A stretch of DNA of 64,000 nt from Lachnospiraceae bacterium NC2008 (GTDB lineage: Bacteria; Bacillota; Clostridia; Lachnospirales; Lachnospiraceae), in NCBI GenBank assembly GCA_000687675.1, contig JHWS01000004.1, positions 186,001 to 250,000 of the forward strand, in the 5' to 3' direction. The notes beneath the pieces are model-generated. The model did no database searches. It was not told the origin of the DNA and saw nothing but the letters and a program-made list of their open reading frames with translations. The position numbers and the translations under genes were made by a program. Each line of letters begins with the position of its first letter. The stretch's first letter is position 1. Of the stretch, positions 54,416 to 63,734 are shown piece by piece.

Positions 54416-55198
54416 ATGAAAAAAAGATTAATAGCACTTATGCTTGTATTTTGTATGGCTCTTGCTTTATGTGCTTGTGGAAAGAAGGACCAGACAGATA
54501 AGGATTATGTTAAGGCAAAAGGTAAGCTTGTAGTTGGTATTACTGATTTTGCTCCTATGGATTATAAGGATGAGAAGGGCAACTGGGTAGGCTTCGATGC
54601 TGATATGGCAACAGCATTTGCTGCATATCTTGGTGTAGATGTAGAGTTTGTAGAAATCGACTGGGATAACAAGATTCTTGAACTTGATGGTAAGCAGATT
54701 GACTGTGTATGGAACGGTATGACACTTACAGATGAAGTTACAGCTGCTATGGATTGTTCTAAACCATATTGTAACAATGCTCAGGTTGTAATAGTTCCAG
54801 CTGATAAGGCTGATAAGTATCAGGATGTAGATAGCCTAAAGGAACTTAACTTTGCTGTAGAAACAGGTAGTGCTGGTGAAGCACAGGCTAACGAGCATGG
54901 ACTTAAGAGCACACCAGTTCAGAACCAGGCTGCTGCACTTATGGAAGTATCAGCTGGTACATGTGACGCTGCTATCATCGATTCACTTATGGCTGCTGCT
55001 ATGGTTGGTGAAGGAACAGGTTATGATAATCTTACATATACTGTAGGTCTTAATAGTGAGGAATATGGTGTAGGATTTAGAAAGGGTTCTAATCTTGCTG
55101 AAGAGCTTAATACTTTCTTAAAGCAGAGCTACGATGATGGTTCTTTAATGGAAACAGCATCTAAATATGGAGTACAGGCTGCAGTTATAGAGCAGTAA
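54416..55198 (+). CDS. Polar amino-acid ABC transporter substrate-binding lipoprotein
   Basis: A 260-residue lipoprotein with a signal peptide and lipobox LCAC (Cys at about residue 21). The SBP_bac_3 fold shows KLVVGITDFAPMDYKDEKGNWVGFDADMATAFAAYLGV and the ligand-contact region CVWNGMTLTDE. It is anchored outside the membrane and delivers a polar amino acid to the permease encoded next. TTGGAGAGAAAG precedes ATG. Confidence 0.93.
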   Translation: MKKRLIALMLVFCMALALCACGKKDQTDKDYVKAKGKLVVGITDFAPMDYKDEKGNWVGFDADMATAFAAYLGVDVEFVEIDWDNKILELDGKQIDCVWNGMTLTDEVTAAMDCSKPYCNNAQVVIVPADKADKYQDVDSLKELNFAVETGSAGEAQANEHGLKSTPVQNQAAALMEVSAGTCDAAIIDSLMAAAMVGEGTGYDNLTYTVGLNSEEYGVGFRKGSNLAEELNTFLKQSYDDGSLMETASKYGVQAAVIEQ

Positions 55199-55218
55199 TT
55201 ATAATTGTGTTATTAATG

Positions 55219-55257
55219 CGCCGTCAGGTATATAATACTACTGACGGCGTATTTTTT
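55219..55257 (+). terminator. Intra-operon hairpin/partial terminator
   Basis: CGCCGTCAG (55219-55227), 13-base loop, CTGACGGCG (55241-55249), then TATTTTTT. It lies between binding-protein and permease genes, where it would let the binding protein be made in excess. Confidence 0.8.
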
Positions 55258-55267
55258 GAGGTTTGCA

Positions 55268-55966
55268 ATGTTAGACTTATTTTCGAGAATAGCATCTCAG
55301 TTTCCAACAGTATTTGAGGCACTAAATAAAGGTTTCTTATCTACACTTGCTTTATTTGCTGTTACACTAATAGGTGCTATTCCACTTGGATTAATAATTT
55401 GTTTATTTACTATCTCTAGATTTAAGGTTATTAGAGGTATATTTAAGTTTATTATCTGGATTGTAAGAGGTACCCCCCTTATGATACAGCTTCTTATAAT
55501 ATTCTATTTCCCTGGACTTGTATTTCACAATCCTATATGGGGCGGAGATGAACAGGGAAGATTCCTTGCTGCTATGGTAGCATTTATCTTTAATTATTCA
55601 TGTTATTTCTCAGAAATATTCAGAGGAGGAATACAGTCTATTCCTGTTGGACAGGATGAGGCAGGTTTTGTTCTTGGTATGACAAGAGCAGAAGTATTCT
55701 TTAAAGTTAAGCTTATTCAGGTTATTAAGCGTATAGTTCCTCCTATGTCCAATGAAATCCTTACACTTGTTAAAGATACATCACTTGCTCGTATCATAGG
55801 TTTTCAGGAAATTATCTGGGCAGGTCAGGCTTATATGAAGGGCTCTCAGGGAATATCGGGTGAAATATGGCCTATGTTCTTTACAGCTGTTTATTATCTA
55901 GTATTTAGTGGTATTCTTACTATTCTTCTTGCAAAACTTGAGAAGAAACTTGATACCTTTAAGTAG
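55268..55966 (+). CDS. Polar amino-acid ABC transporter permease
   Basis: A 232-residue HisM/GlnP-type permease with about five membrane helices and the EAA loop (EAGFVLGMTRAEVFFKVKLIQVIKRIVPP), plus IVRGTPLMIQLLI. ATG 55268 with GAGG at 55258-55261 is chosen over TTG 55256. Presumably a homodimer with the ATPase encoded 24 bases later. Confidence 0.94.
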   Translation: MLDLFSRIASQFPTVFEALNKGFLSTLALFAVTLIGAIPLGLIICLFTISRFKVIRGIFKFIIWIVRGTPLMIQLLIIFYFPGLVFHNPIWGGDEQGRFLAAMVAFIFNYSCYFSEIFRGGIQSIPVGQDEAGFVLGMTRAEVFFKVKLIQVIKRIVPPMSNEILTLVKDTSLARIIGFQEIIWAGQAYMKGSQGISGEIWPMFFTAVYYLVFSGILTILLAKLEKKLDTFK

Positions 55967-55990
55967 TTTATAGAATACGAGGTTATTGTT

Positions 55991-56779
55991 ATGGCAATAC
56001 TTGAAGTAGAACATATATGTAAATCATTTAAGAAGAATGAGGTTCTTAAGGATATTTCATTTAGCCTTGAGGAGTCCAATGTTCTTTCTATAATTGGTTC
56101 TTCGGGAAGTGGTAAAACTACCCTTCTTAGATGTCTTAACTTTCTTGAAACTCCGGATTCCGGTGTGATGAAGGTAAAGGATAAGATTATTTACGACAGA
56201 TTTGATCCTATACTTACTAAGGATAGAATCATAAGACAGAATAGACTGCATTTTGGCCTTGTATTCCAGCAGTTTAATTTATTTCCACAGTATACAGTTC
56301 TAGGAAATCTTACTTTGGCTGCTATATTAGAGGCAAAAAAAGATAAGAAGAATTATAAGGCAAATAAGGATGTTATTCTTGGAGAGATTAATGCCAGAGC
56401 ATTGTCACTTCTTGAGAAGGTTGGCCTTGAGAACAAGAAAGACTCATATCCATGTGAACTTTCTGGTGGTCAGCAGCAGAGAGTTGCCATAGCAAGGGCT
56501 CTTATGCTTTCTCCAGATATACTTTGCTTTGATGAACCTACAAGTGCTCTTGACCCTGAACTTACAAAAGAAGTTCTTAAGGTTATTAGAGACCTTAAAG
56601 TTTCAAAGAATACTATGATAGTAGTTACACATGAGATGGAATTTGCCAAGAATGTTTCTGATAAGGTTATGTTTATGGCAGATGGAATAATTGAGGAATT
56701 CGGAGATTCCAAAGAGGTATTTGAGAATCCAAAGAGTCCTAAACTTAAGGCATTTTTAGATAATGCATTTACTATATAA
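55991..56779 (+). CDS. Polar amino-acid ABC transporter ATPase
   Basis: A 262-residue GlnQ/HisP-type ATPase: Walker A GSSGSGKTT, Q-loop QQFNLFPQ, signature LSGGQQQR, Walker B ILCFDEPTSALD and the H-loop VVTHEMEFA. It powers the transporter. An insert of about 20 residues (AKKDKKNYKANKDVILGEINA) follows the Q-loop. Confidence 0.95.
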   Translation: MAILEVEHICKSFKKNEVLKDISFSLEESNVLSIIGSSGSGKTTLLRCLNFLETPDSGVMKVKDKIIYDRFDPILTKDRIIRQNRLHFGLVFQQFNLFPQYTVLGNLTLAAILEAKKDKKNYKANKDVILGEINARALSLLEKVGLENKKDSYPCELSGGQQQRVAIARALMLSPDILCFDEPTSALDPELTKEVLKVIRDLKVSKNTMIVVTHEMEFAKNVSDKVMFMADGIIEEFGDSKEVFENPKSPKLKAFLDNAFTI

Positions 56780-56787
56780 GGTGGATT

Positions 56788-57387
56788 ATGGCTTTCGAAT
56801 TAGAAGAGACACTTAATGATATATTGAAATCTCTTAGCAGGGCAAGAGTTGTGGGTACAGAGGAGTTTCCTAATATAGATTTATATATGGATCAGGTTAC
56901 TTCTTTTATGGACAGACACCTTAAGAGTATGACCAGAAGCGGTCAGGATGAGAATATCCTTACTAAAACCATGATTAATAACTATGCTAAGAATGACCTG
57001 CTTCCACCGCCTGAAAAGAAGAAATATAACAAGGACCATATGATTGTCCTTATGTTTATATATTATTTTAAGAACGTATTATCTATAAAGGATATACAGA
57101 CAATACTTAATCCTATTACAGATAAGTACTTTGATAAGAAGAATTACTCTATTGAAGATATATATAACGAGATATTAAAACATAGCGAAACAGTTTTTGG
57201 AGACATCGAAAATGATGTTAGAAAAAAATATGAAACTGCTATGAGTAGTTTTGATGATGAGAAAGTGGGGGCAAAAGATTCCAAGATGCTTAAGGACTTC
57301 GCTTTCTTAACTATGATGACATTTGATATCTATGCCAGAAAACTAATGGTTCAGAGAATTATAGATGAGATAGATAAGAATGAGTAG
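56788..57387 (+). CDS. DUF1836 family protein
   Basis: A 199-residue member of the same family as 1363-1980: EFPNIDLYMDQVTSFMDRHL, LTKTMINNYAKNDLLPPPEKKKYNKDHMIVLMFIYYFKNVLSI. The conserved INNY block and the helical region match, while the C-terminus differs. It is probably a DNA-binding regulator. It follows the ABC ATPase by eight bases and overlaps the next glycosyltransferase by eight bases. Confidence 0.82.
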   Translation: MAFELEETLNDILKSLSRARVVGTEEFPNIDLYMDQVTSFMDRHLKSMTRSGQDENILTKTMINNYAKNDLLPPPEKKKYNKDHMIVLMFIYYFKNVLSIKDIQTILNPITDKYFDKKNYSIEDIYNEILKHSETVFGDIENDVRKKYETAMSSFDDEKVGAKDSKMLKDFAFLTMMTFDIYARKLMVQRIIDEIDKNE

Positions 57388-59314
57388 GGGATTAACTAAC
57401 AAAAAAGCAGCCATAATAATTGCTAATTATAATGGCCTGAATGATACTAAAAAATGCCTTGATAGCCTTGTAAAATCCAGCTTCAAGGATTTTTTTGTCG
57501 TTGTAGTTGATGACTATTCTGGGGACAAGGATGTAATTTGTGATCTTGTTGAACAGTATGACTCATTGGATATTGTTTGCCTTGTGACAGATAGGAATAA
57601 GGGATTTGCTGGGGCTAATAATCTTGGGATAAAGAGGGCTCTGGAATATAAGCCGGAGTATATAATACTTCTTAATAACGATACTGTTGTTTATGAAGAT
57701 ACTATAGGACAACTTCTGAATTTATCTGGTGAAGACAGAATAATTGGTCCTAAGATACTAAAGATGGATGATCCTTCTCTTATATATTCGGCTGGGGGGC
57801 AGTTTGATAAGGAATTATATTATCCTAAGAATATTGGATACAATGAAAAGGATAGTGACGAGTTTAGTAAGATTAGGGAGTGTGACTACCTTTCATTTTG
57901 CTGCGTCTCTATGCCTGCTAAAGTCTTCTCAGAGGTGGGATATCTGGATGAAGATTTCTATATGTACTGCGAGGATGTTGACTATTGCCAGAGATTAAAG
58001 GCTAAAGGGTACAAGGTTGTATATGAGCCTATGGTTAAGCTTCTTCATAAAGACGGAGGTTCATCATCGAGTTTAGGGGATAAGGCTTTATATTATAGTG
58101 TTCGTAACGAGTGTATTATTAGGGAAAGATATATTGAAGGCGGAGATGATATTAATGAACGCCTTTATAATGAATATAGAAAAAGTAACTTTAGGCAGAA
58201 GTTTAAGCTTAAGAAAGATTATAATGCGATAAAGGCATATGAGGCATATCGCGATTACTATAATAGGGATGTTTATGTTTGCAATACATCATATCACTTC
58301 TTAATCACAGTCGTTAAGGCTATATTAAATAAAAATAAACCCAAATTATTATTATGTCTTCATGGACTATTCGGTGAAGAGATGATAGATAGGATAAAGG
58401 CATCGGATTTATTTTCATCTGTAACTGTATATGAAAATCTTGATGATTTTGATACTAAGTTAGATTATAGTGCACCATTTTATAGAAGACATAAAGATAT
58501 GCAGCGACAGCTGGATGGAGTTGTAAAGTGGAAGCATAATAGACATTATGAATATTATCTGTACAATGATGTATCTATAATGGGCAAGTGGCTTAACAGT
58601 CATGGAATAAAATATAATCTTATTGAAGATGGACTGGATTGTTATAAACAAAAAGCATTTTTGGGTTTGAACTATATTGAACCAGATTATAGAAGAGCAA
58701 TTAAGCAAGCACTGAATATTGGATTTTATTGCTTTGGAAAATCTAAATACACAAAGAGTATAGAAGTAAATTCAATTGAGGGTATCTTATTAAAAAATAA
58801 AAATATAATATATGAACTTCCACGAGTTGAACTTTTTAATAGACTTTCTAACGAGGATATAAAGAAAATACTAGACTTATATCTTGATGATACTCAATAT
58901 GAATATATTAAAAATCTACTTGATGGAATAGGTAAGCAAGCTAGTCTATTATTAACTCAGCCTCTTTATAACGATAAGATAACGTCTTATGAGACTATGG
59001 TTAGGTTTTATAAGGATATGGTAAAGGAATATGCTGAGGGAAGGTTGGTTATTAAGCCACACCCACGAGATAAAGTGGATTATACAACTATCTTCCCAGA
59101 TGCAGTTATAATCAATAATAATAATCTGCCAGCAGAATTACTTGGATATATATCAAATGTGTGCTTTAAGAAAGCTATAACATGGAATTCAACTTCAATT
59201 AATAATATTTCTTATGTAGAAGATAAAGTGTTCCTGGGGATGGACTATATTAAACCATATATTGAGAGTGATACAGGCTTTGTATCTATGTGGCCTGGTT
59301 TAAAATTTATATGA
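57380..59314 (+). CDS. GT2 glycosyltransferase fused to a GT52-like domain
   Basis: A 644-residue two-domain protein. Residues about 8-265 are a GT2 domain of the rhamnosyltransferase branch (IIIANYNGLNDTKKCLDSL, DDYSGD, NKGFAGANNLGIK, LLNNDTVV, DEDFYMYCEDVDYCQRLK). From residue 298 (VYVCNTSYHFLITVVKAIL) to the end the sequence resembles GT52/polysialyltransferase-type GT-B enzymes, with NLIEDGLDCY and IKPHPRDKVDY as the ED-G and HP motifs that bind CMP-sugar in those families. It could add two sugars in turn, the second possibly a nonulosonic or other CMP-activated sugar (inference). The start overlaps the DUF1836 stop. Confidence 0.82.
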   Translation: MSRGLTNKKAAIIIANYNGLNDTKKCLDSLVKSSFKDFFVVVVDDYSGDKDVICDLVEQYDSLDIVCLVTDRNKGFAGANNLGIKRALEYKPEYIILLNNDTVVYEDTIGQLLNLSGEDRIIGPKILKMDDPSLIYSAGGQFDKELYYPKNIGYNEKDSDEFSKIRECDYLSFCCVSMPAKVFSEVGYLDEDFYMYCEDVDYCQRLKAKGYKVVYEPMVKLLHKDGGSSSSLGDKALYYSVRNECIIRERYIEGGDDINERLYNEYRKSNFRQKFKLKKDYNAIKAYEAYRDYYNRDVYVCNTSYHFLITVVKAILNKNKPKLLLCLHGLFGEEMIDRIKASDLFSSVTVYENLDDFDTKLDYSAPFYRRHKDMQRQLDGVVKWKHNRHYEYYLYNDVSIMGKWLNSHGIKYNLIEDGLDCYKQKAFLGLNYIEPDYRRAIKQALNIGFYCFGKSKYTKSIEVNSIEGILLKNKNIIYELPRVELFNRLSNEDIKKILDLYLDDTQYEYIKNLLDGIGKQASLLLTQPLYNDKITSYETMVRFYKDMVKEYAEGRLVIKPHPRDKVDYTTIFPDAVIINNNNLPAELLGYISNVCFKKAITWNSTSINNISYVEDKVFLGMDYIKPYIESDTGFVSMWPGLKFI

Positions 59315-61011
59315 TAAAGACCTATAAAAAGATAAACAGAATACTTACTCACAAAGATAGACTTGCTATTGCAGGTCTTGTTGTGATGATGTTTATCGGG
59401 GGCTTAATGGAACTTGTTGGAGTATCAGGAATATTCCCTCTTATGGAGATTATTGCCTCAGGTGATACCAGTTCTAGTAAAAGAGTTATCTCTTTATCAG
59501 TATTTCTTATATGTATTTATATTCTAAAAAATATATTCCTTCTCATAATGTATAAATGTATTTACTCATTTGTAAGCAAGGGTAAAGCAAGACTTTCAAC
59601 TAAGATGATGGATATATATATGCATGAACCTTATGAGTTCCACTTAAGAAGGAATGTTGCAGTTATACAGAGGGCAGTTAGAAGTGATACTGACGGAGTA
59701 TATAGTGTACTAAGAGATATCCTTCAAATACTTTCTGAATTAATAATATGTCTTATATTAACAGTTGTTTTATTCTATACAGACTTCTGGATGGCACTTT
59801 TCTTAACACTTCTTGTTGGCTCATGTATGAGCCTTGTGTTTGTTATGTCAAAGAAGAAGATAAGTAGACTGGGAAAGACTGAGATGGAGTGCTCTGGAAA
59901 GATGGGACAGTGGCTTCTTCAGGGAATAGGTGGCATAAAAGAAATCAAGGTTCTTAATAAAGAGAACTATTTTGTTTCAAGATTTGATAAAGAGGCTAAG
60001 CTTTCAGCAAGCAATAATACCAGCCAGCAGTTATATATGCAGATGCCAAGGCTTTTTACAGAGACTATATGTATAATTGGTGTGCTTTCATATATTGTAG
60101 TTTCGTGTCTTATGGGTAAGGATATTGCTGTTCTTATACCTACCCTTGCAGTATTTGCTGTGGCAGCATTCCGATTACTCCCTTCTGTAGGAAAGATAAA
60201 CGGATACTTAAACGATTATCAGTTCTTTAAGCCTAGGGTTGATTTTATAATTGATGATATAGAAGGAATGGAATTTAAGGACGTTGATATAAAGATAGAT
60301 TCACAAGATGCATCAGTTAATGCTTTATCAACAATGACATTCTCTGATTTTATAAAGATAGAAGATGTCTCTTTTGCATATCAGGGTACTGAAGAAAATG
60401 TTCTTGAGAAAGTATCATTAACTATAACTAAAAATAAATCGTTTGCTATAGTTGGTCCATCAGGTGCAGGAAAAACTACTCTTGCAGATATTATTATGGG
60501 ACTTCTTAAACCTAACAATGGCAAGGTTTTAGTGGATAATCAGGATATTAATGACAATCTTTATGGTTGGTACAATATTCTTGGTTATGTTCCTCAGACC
60601 ATATATTTATCAGATGATACTATAAGACGTAATGTTGCGTTTGGTATAGAAGATAAGGATATTGATGAGACAAAAGTTAAAGAGGCTCTTAAAAAGGCAC
60701 AGCTATACGATTTTGTTGAAGACCTAGACGAAGGTCTTGATACGGTTATAGGTGACAGAGGTGTCAGATTATCCGGCGGCCAAAGGCAGCGTATAGGTAT
60801 AGCAAGGGCTCTTTACCATGATCCTCAGATACTTATCTTAGATGAAGCAACATCATCGCTTGATAACGAAACGGAAGCTGCTGTTATGGAAGCTATAGAC
60901 AATTTCAAGGGACATATAACCATGATTATCATAGCTCACAGGCTTTCTACTATAGAGAACTGTGATGAGGTATATAGGGTAGAAGATAAAGGGTGTAAGA
61001 AAATAAATTAG
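59311..61011 (+). CDS. PglK/MsbA-like ABC flippase
   Basis: A 566-residue half-transporter: six membrane helices in residues 1-310 and an ATPase domain with GPSGAGKTT, LSGGQRQR, ILILDEATSSLD and IIIAHRLST. The N-terminus (KKINRILTHKDRLAIAGLVVMMFIGGLMELVGVSGIFPLM) matches PglK-type lipid-linked oligosaccharide flippases. ATG 59311 shares ATGA with the preceding stop. A site upstream is weak. It probably exports the glycan extended by the fused transferase. Confidence 0.9.
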   Translation: MIKTYKKINRILTHKDRLAIAGLVVMMFIGGLMELVGVSGIFPLMEIIASGDTSSSKRVISLSVFLICIYILKNIFLLIMYKCIYSFVSKGKARLSTKMMDIYMHEPYEFHLRRNVAVIQRAVRSDTDGVYSVLRDILQILSELIICLILTVVLFYTDFWMALFLTLLVGSCMSLVFVMSKKKISRLGKTEMECSGKMGQWLLQGIGGIKEIKVLNKENYFVSRFDKEAKLSASNNTSQQLYMQMPRLFTETICIIGVLSYIVVSCLMGKDIAVLIPTLAVFAVAAFRLLPSVGKINGYLNDYQFFKPRVDFIIDDIEGMEFKDVDIKIDSQDASVNALSTMTFSDFIKIEDVSFAYQGTEENVLEKVSLTITKNKSFAIVGPSGAGKTTLADIIMGLLKPNNGKVLVDNQDINDNLYGWYNILGYVPQTIYLSDDTIRRNVAFGIEDKDIDETKVKEALKKAQLYDFVEDLDEGLDTVIGDRGVRLSGGQRQRIGIARALYHDPQILILDEATSSLDNETEAAVMEAIDNFKGHITMIIIAHRLSTIENCDEVYRVEDKGCKKIN

Positions 61012-61013
61012 TT

Positions 61014-62984
61014 ATGAAGATTGTTAAAATGATTTTATCTGGTTTAAGCGTTATATCGGTTTTTCTAATATCTATTGCTATTTCAGTATTTATATCTCCT
61101 TTATTTGGGGGATTTAGTTTTGTCCTTTTAGGGCTTACTTCATTTGTTTTAATCAAATATATAAAAATCGTTGAAATTGAGAGCAGGTTTAGATTTCTAT
61201 TAACCATAGTGGTTACTGTAATCCTGGCTTTTTCATTAGGATTATTTTCAAAAGAATACTTCAATGCAAAATTATCTAATGTTTCCTATGTTTACGAGTT
61301 AATTAGCTATATAGGATTTTCTTTTTTGCTGTTGATTCCAGCTTTTAAAATTGTTCATTTGTATTTTTCACTTATATTAGCCTATAAAAGGAAAAAAAAC
61401 AGTTATTTGGTTTATTTGTTTGGCTTAGTTACTCTTGGTTATATGTTTTTTATACAATTTCCTTCAGATGTTTTCTTCTCTAATCCTGATGAATTTATTT
61501 TTTCTTATCAGATTCTATTAAGATCTGAAGTCCCTGTATTGTTATTAGCTATAGCTGTTGCCTATTTTGTACTGACATTATTACCACCATGCATATCCGA
61601 AGTAATTAATAGGATAGTGGTTAGTTTATCTATTGGATGTTATGTTCAGTACATGTTTTTTAATAAGGGAATGGGGCTTGTAGATGGTGGTACCTATAGA
61701 TGGACAGATAATAAGGCTTTAGCCTATATAGATATAGCTGTATGGCTTTGCCTAATTATTACTATGCTTGCTGGATATATTAAATTTAAGAAGAAAATAT
61801 ATAAGTTTGACATTTTTATATATGTTTTACTTCTATTTATGATGATATCTAGTCTAATTACAAATATCATCAATGCTCCTAAAGAAGCATTTAGCAATAA
61901 AACATATCAATTTACAACAGATGATGAATTTGTACTTTCTCCAAATGGAAATGTAATAGTATTCATTATTGATGAAGTTGATAATATGTATATTGATGAA
62001 ATCTTAGACAATGATAAAGAGTTCTTTGATGATTTCAATGATTTTACCTTGTATGATAATACGTGCTGTGTATACGACTTTACTGCAACTTCGAAAAATC
62101 AGCTTTTCACTGGATACTGTTTTGGTGACACAGAAAATCATATAGATGAGTGCTATCAAAGAATTAAAGATGAAGGTTATATGGTGAACTTTTATTCTTT
62201 TCAAGGATATAGTGAATTCCCTGATATTTATCCATATATAGATAATTGCAAGGAAATATACCTTGGAGATAATGATTGTAGAGTAGATTACCAGAATATA
62301 TCAAGTGATTTTATATATATGTCGCTATATCAAGCATATCCGAATGTGTTAAAAGATTCATCGAAAGTAAACTCATTAGTTTTTAATCATATTTTTTTGG
62401 TAGATAAGAAGTCGGAATCATATTTTGAAAATGAAGACTTTTTTAATCATATGCATTTTTCGCTGGCGGATAATCCAGAAAAGAGATTTATAGAATATCA
62501 TATTCGAGGTGCGCATTTCCCGTGCGATAACCATGTTGAGACGATAAAATACTGCCTAAGCATTGGAAAGGAAATGGTAGCGCAACTAAAAGAACTGGGG
62601 GTATATGATAATTCTTGTATAATTATCATGTCTGATCATGGACTTCATGATCAATCAGAATACTATACTTTTCCTACCGCTGGAACTCCACTTTTTATGA
62701 TTAAAGAGTTTGAAAAAAGTGACATAAATATGAAAGTTTCAAATGCACCAATTTATTATAAAGATTTTATGCCAACAATTCTTTATAATATGGGGTTATT
62801 TGAAGGCAATGAAGATAGAGAAAAGTTTGGAACACCTATATATGATTATAATGATGGAGAAAAAAGAAGTAGAAAATGGTATGATAGCGATAGCGGAGGC
62901 TATAGAGTATATACATATGAAGGAGATTACGAGGAATTAAAACGTGTAGTAAATGAAGGAAATTATACTTTCATGGAACGTTAG
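61014..62984 (+). CDS. Membrane alkaline-phosphatase-fold (LtaS/sulfatase-like) transferase
   Basis: A 656-residue paralogue of 41117-43126 with the same layout: about nine membrane helices, then an outside catalytic domain. Motifs are NVIVFIIDEVDN (Asp), VYDFTATSKNQLFTGYCFG (Thr candidate), HIRGAHFP and IIIMSDHGLHDQ. It is expected to add a phospho-alcohol to a surface glycan. It begins two bases after the flippase gene and probably modifies the product exported by it. Confidence 0.85.
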   Translation: MKIVKMILSGLSVISVFLISIAISVFISPLFGGFSFVLLGLTSFVLIKYIKIVEIESRFRFLLTIVVTVILAFSLGLFSKEYFNAKLSNVSYVYELISYIGFSFLLLIPAFKIVHLYFSLILAYKRKKNSYLVYLFGLVTLGYMFFIQFPSDVFFSNPDEFIFSYQILLRSEVPVLLLAIAVAYFVLTLLPPCISEVINRIVVSLSIGCYVQYMFFNKGMGLVDGGTYRWTDNKALAYIDIAVWLCLIITMLAGYIKFKKKIYKFDIFIYVLLLFMMISSLITNIINAPKEAFSNKTYQFTTDDEFVLSPNGNVIVFIIDEVDNMYIDEILDNDKEFFDDFNDFTLYDNTCCVYDFTATSKNQLFTGYCFGDTENHIDECYQRIKDEGYMVNFYSFQGYSEFPDIYPYIDNCKEIYLGDNDCRVDYQNISSDFIYMSLYQAYPNVLKDSSKVNSLVFNHIFLVDKKSESYFENEDFFNHMHFSLADNPEKRFIEYHIRGAHFPCDNHVETIKYCLSIGKEMVAQLKELGVYDNSCIIIMSDHGLHDQSEYYTFPTAGTPLFMIKEFEKSDINMKVSNAPIYYKDFMPTILYNMGLFEGNEDREKFGTPIYDYNDGEKRSRKWYDSDSGGYRVYTYEGDYEELKRVVNEGNYTFMER

Positions 62985-63004
62985 TATATAGTAGGGAGAT
63001 TAGA

Positions 63005-63286
63005 AATTGGATTTTAAAGCATGTTTTTATAGGTGATGAGATTTACCGTGCAGGTGGCGATGAGTTCATGATTCTTGTAACTAACAATAGTAATCTTGAA
63101 TTTGATGAGAAGATAAGAAAGATACGTGAGATGACAGAGGAAGATGATAGTATCTTGTTTGCAATAGCTACCTGCTACGAGGATGGGGATATTGATATTA
63201 GAAGAGCACTAAGAAAAGCAGACGAGGATATGTACGAAGATAAGAAGGAATATTATTCAAGATATCCAGGAAGAAGATATAGATAA
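63005..63286 (+). pseudogene. GGDEF-domain remnant
   Basis: The frame encodes the second half of a diguanylate cyclase domain: HVFIGDEIYRAGGDEFMILV followed by about 70 residues ending at TAA 63286, including the typical ALRKADEDMYEDKK. No in-frame ATG, GTG or TTG precedes the GGDEF motif, and nothing upstream encodes the first half. A ribosome-like AGGGAG at 62993 leads to a TTG in another frame that stops after nine codons. A short product from ATG 63068 would lack the catalytic motif. Confidence 0.75.
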
Positions 63287-63318
63287 TAAATGGGAGGCTT
63301 AAGCCTCCCGTTTATTAT
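63283..63318. terminator. Bidirectional terminator
   Basis: GGGAGGCTT/AAGCCTCCC palindrome (63292-63309) flanked by ATAATAAA and TTTATTAT arms, giving T-rich tails on both strands. It overlaps the stop codon of the minus-strand gene. Confidence 0.85.
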
Positions 63319-63734
63319 CTCATGATTTTCTTTACGATTTCATCATACTGCTTATACATCTTTTGCACACCATTTTCTAAGAGATAGTAGTGCATAATAT
63401 ATGGAACAAGTAGAACCATAAGTGCTGCAAATAATACAAATCCGCCTATTTCCATAGTAAGTAAACTATAGAAAAATGCTGCAAAGGCCAAAATAGCGAA
63501 CAATACAGTTACAATAAGATGTATAAGTCTCTCGTGCTGAAAGAATAGAATCTGGTCTTTGTGTCTTTGAAGAAGAACTTCGTATTCTTTCCTTGTTGGT
63601 GCAACATCTTTCTTAATTGTGTGCTGGTGGTTATCATCTGCATCAAATGAAGATGTTACTGGTACATTGTTAGCAAGTATCTCATCTATAAAATGTAAAT
63701 AAGCTTTAATTCTTTTTTTCATATTTCGAAACAT
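63315..63734 (-). CDS. Small membrane protein of unknown function
   Basis: A 139-residue protein. The basic N-terminus, a hydrophilic segment (about 25-70) and two membrane helices (LIHLIVTVLFAILAFAAFFYSLL and GGFVLFAALMVLLVPYIMHYYLL) are visible, with a short C-terminal helix. Probably both ends are cytoplasmic. No family is recognised. AGAAGGGG is three bases before the ATG on the minus strand; the next in-frame ATG is 12 bases later. Confidence 0.75.
   Translation of the reverse strand: MFRNMKKRIKAYLHFIDEILANNVPVTSSFDADDNHQHTIKKDVAPTRKEYEVLLQRHKDQILFFQHERLIHLIVTVLFAILAFAAFFYSLLTMEIGGFVLFAALMVLLVPYIMHYYLLENGVQKMYKQYDEIVKKIMR

Noticed and set aside
63068..63286. Small intact gene of 72 residues
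   Set aside because: Its upstream sequence in the same frame encodes the GGDEF motif, so it is the tail of a broken gene.
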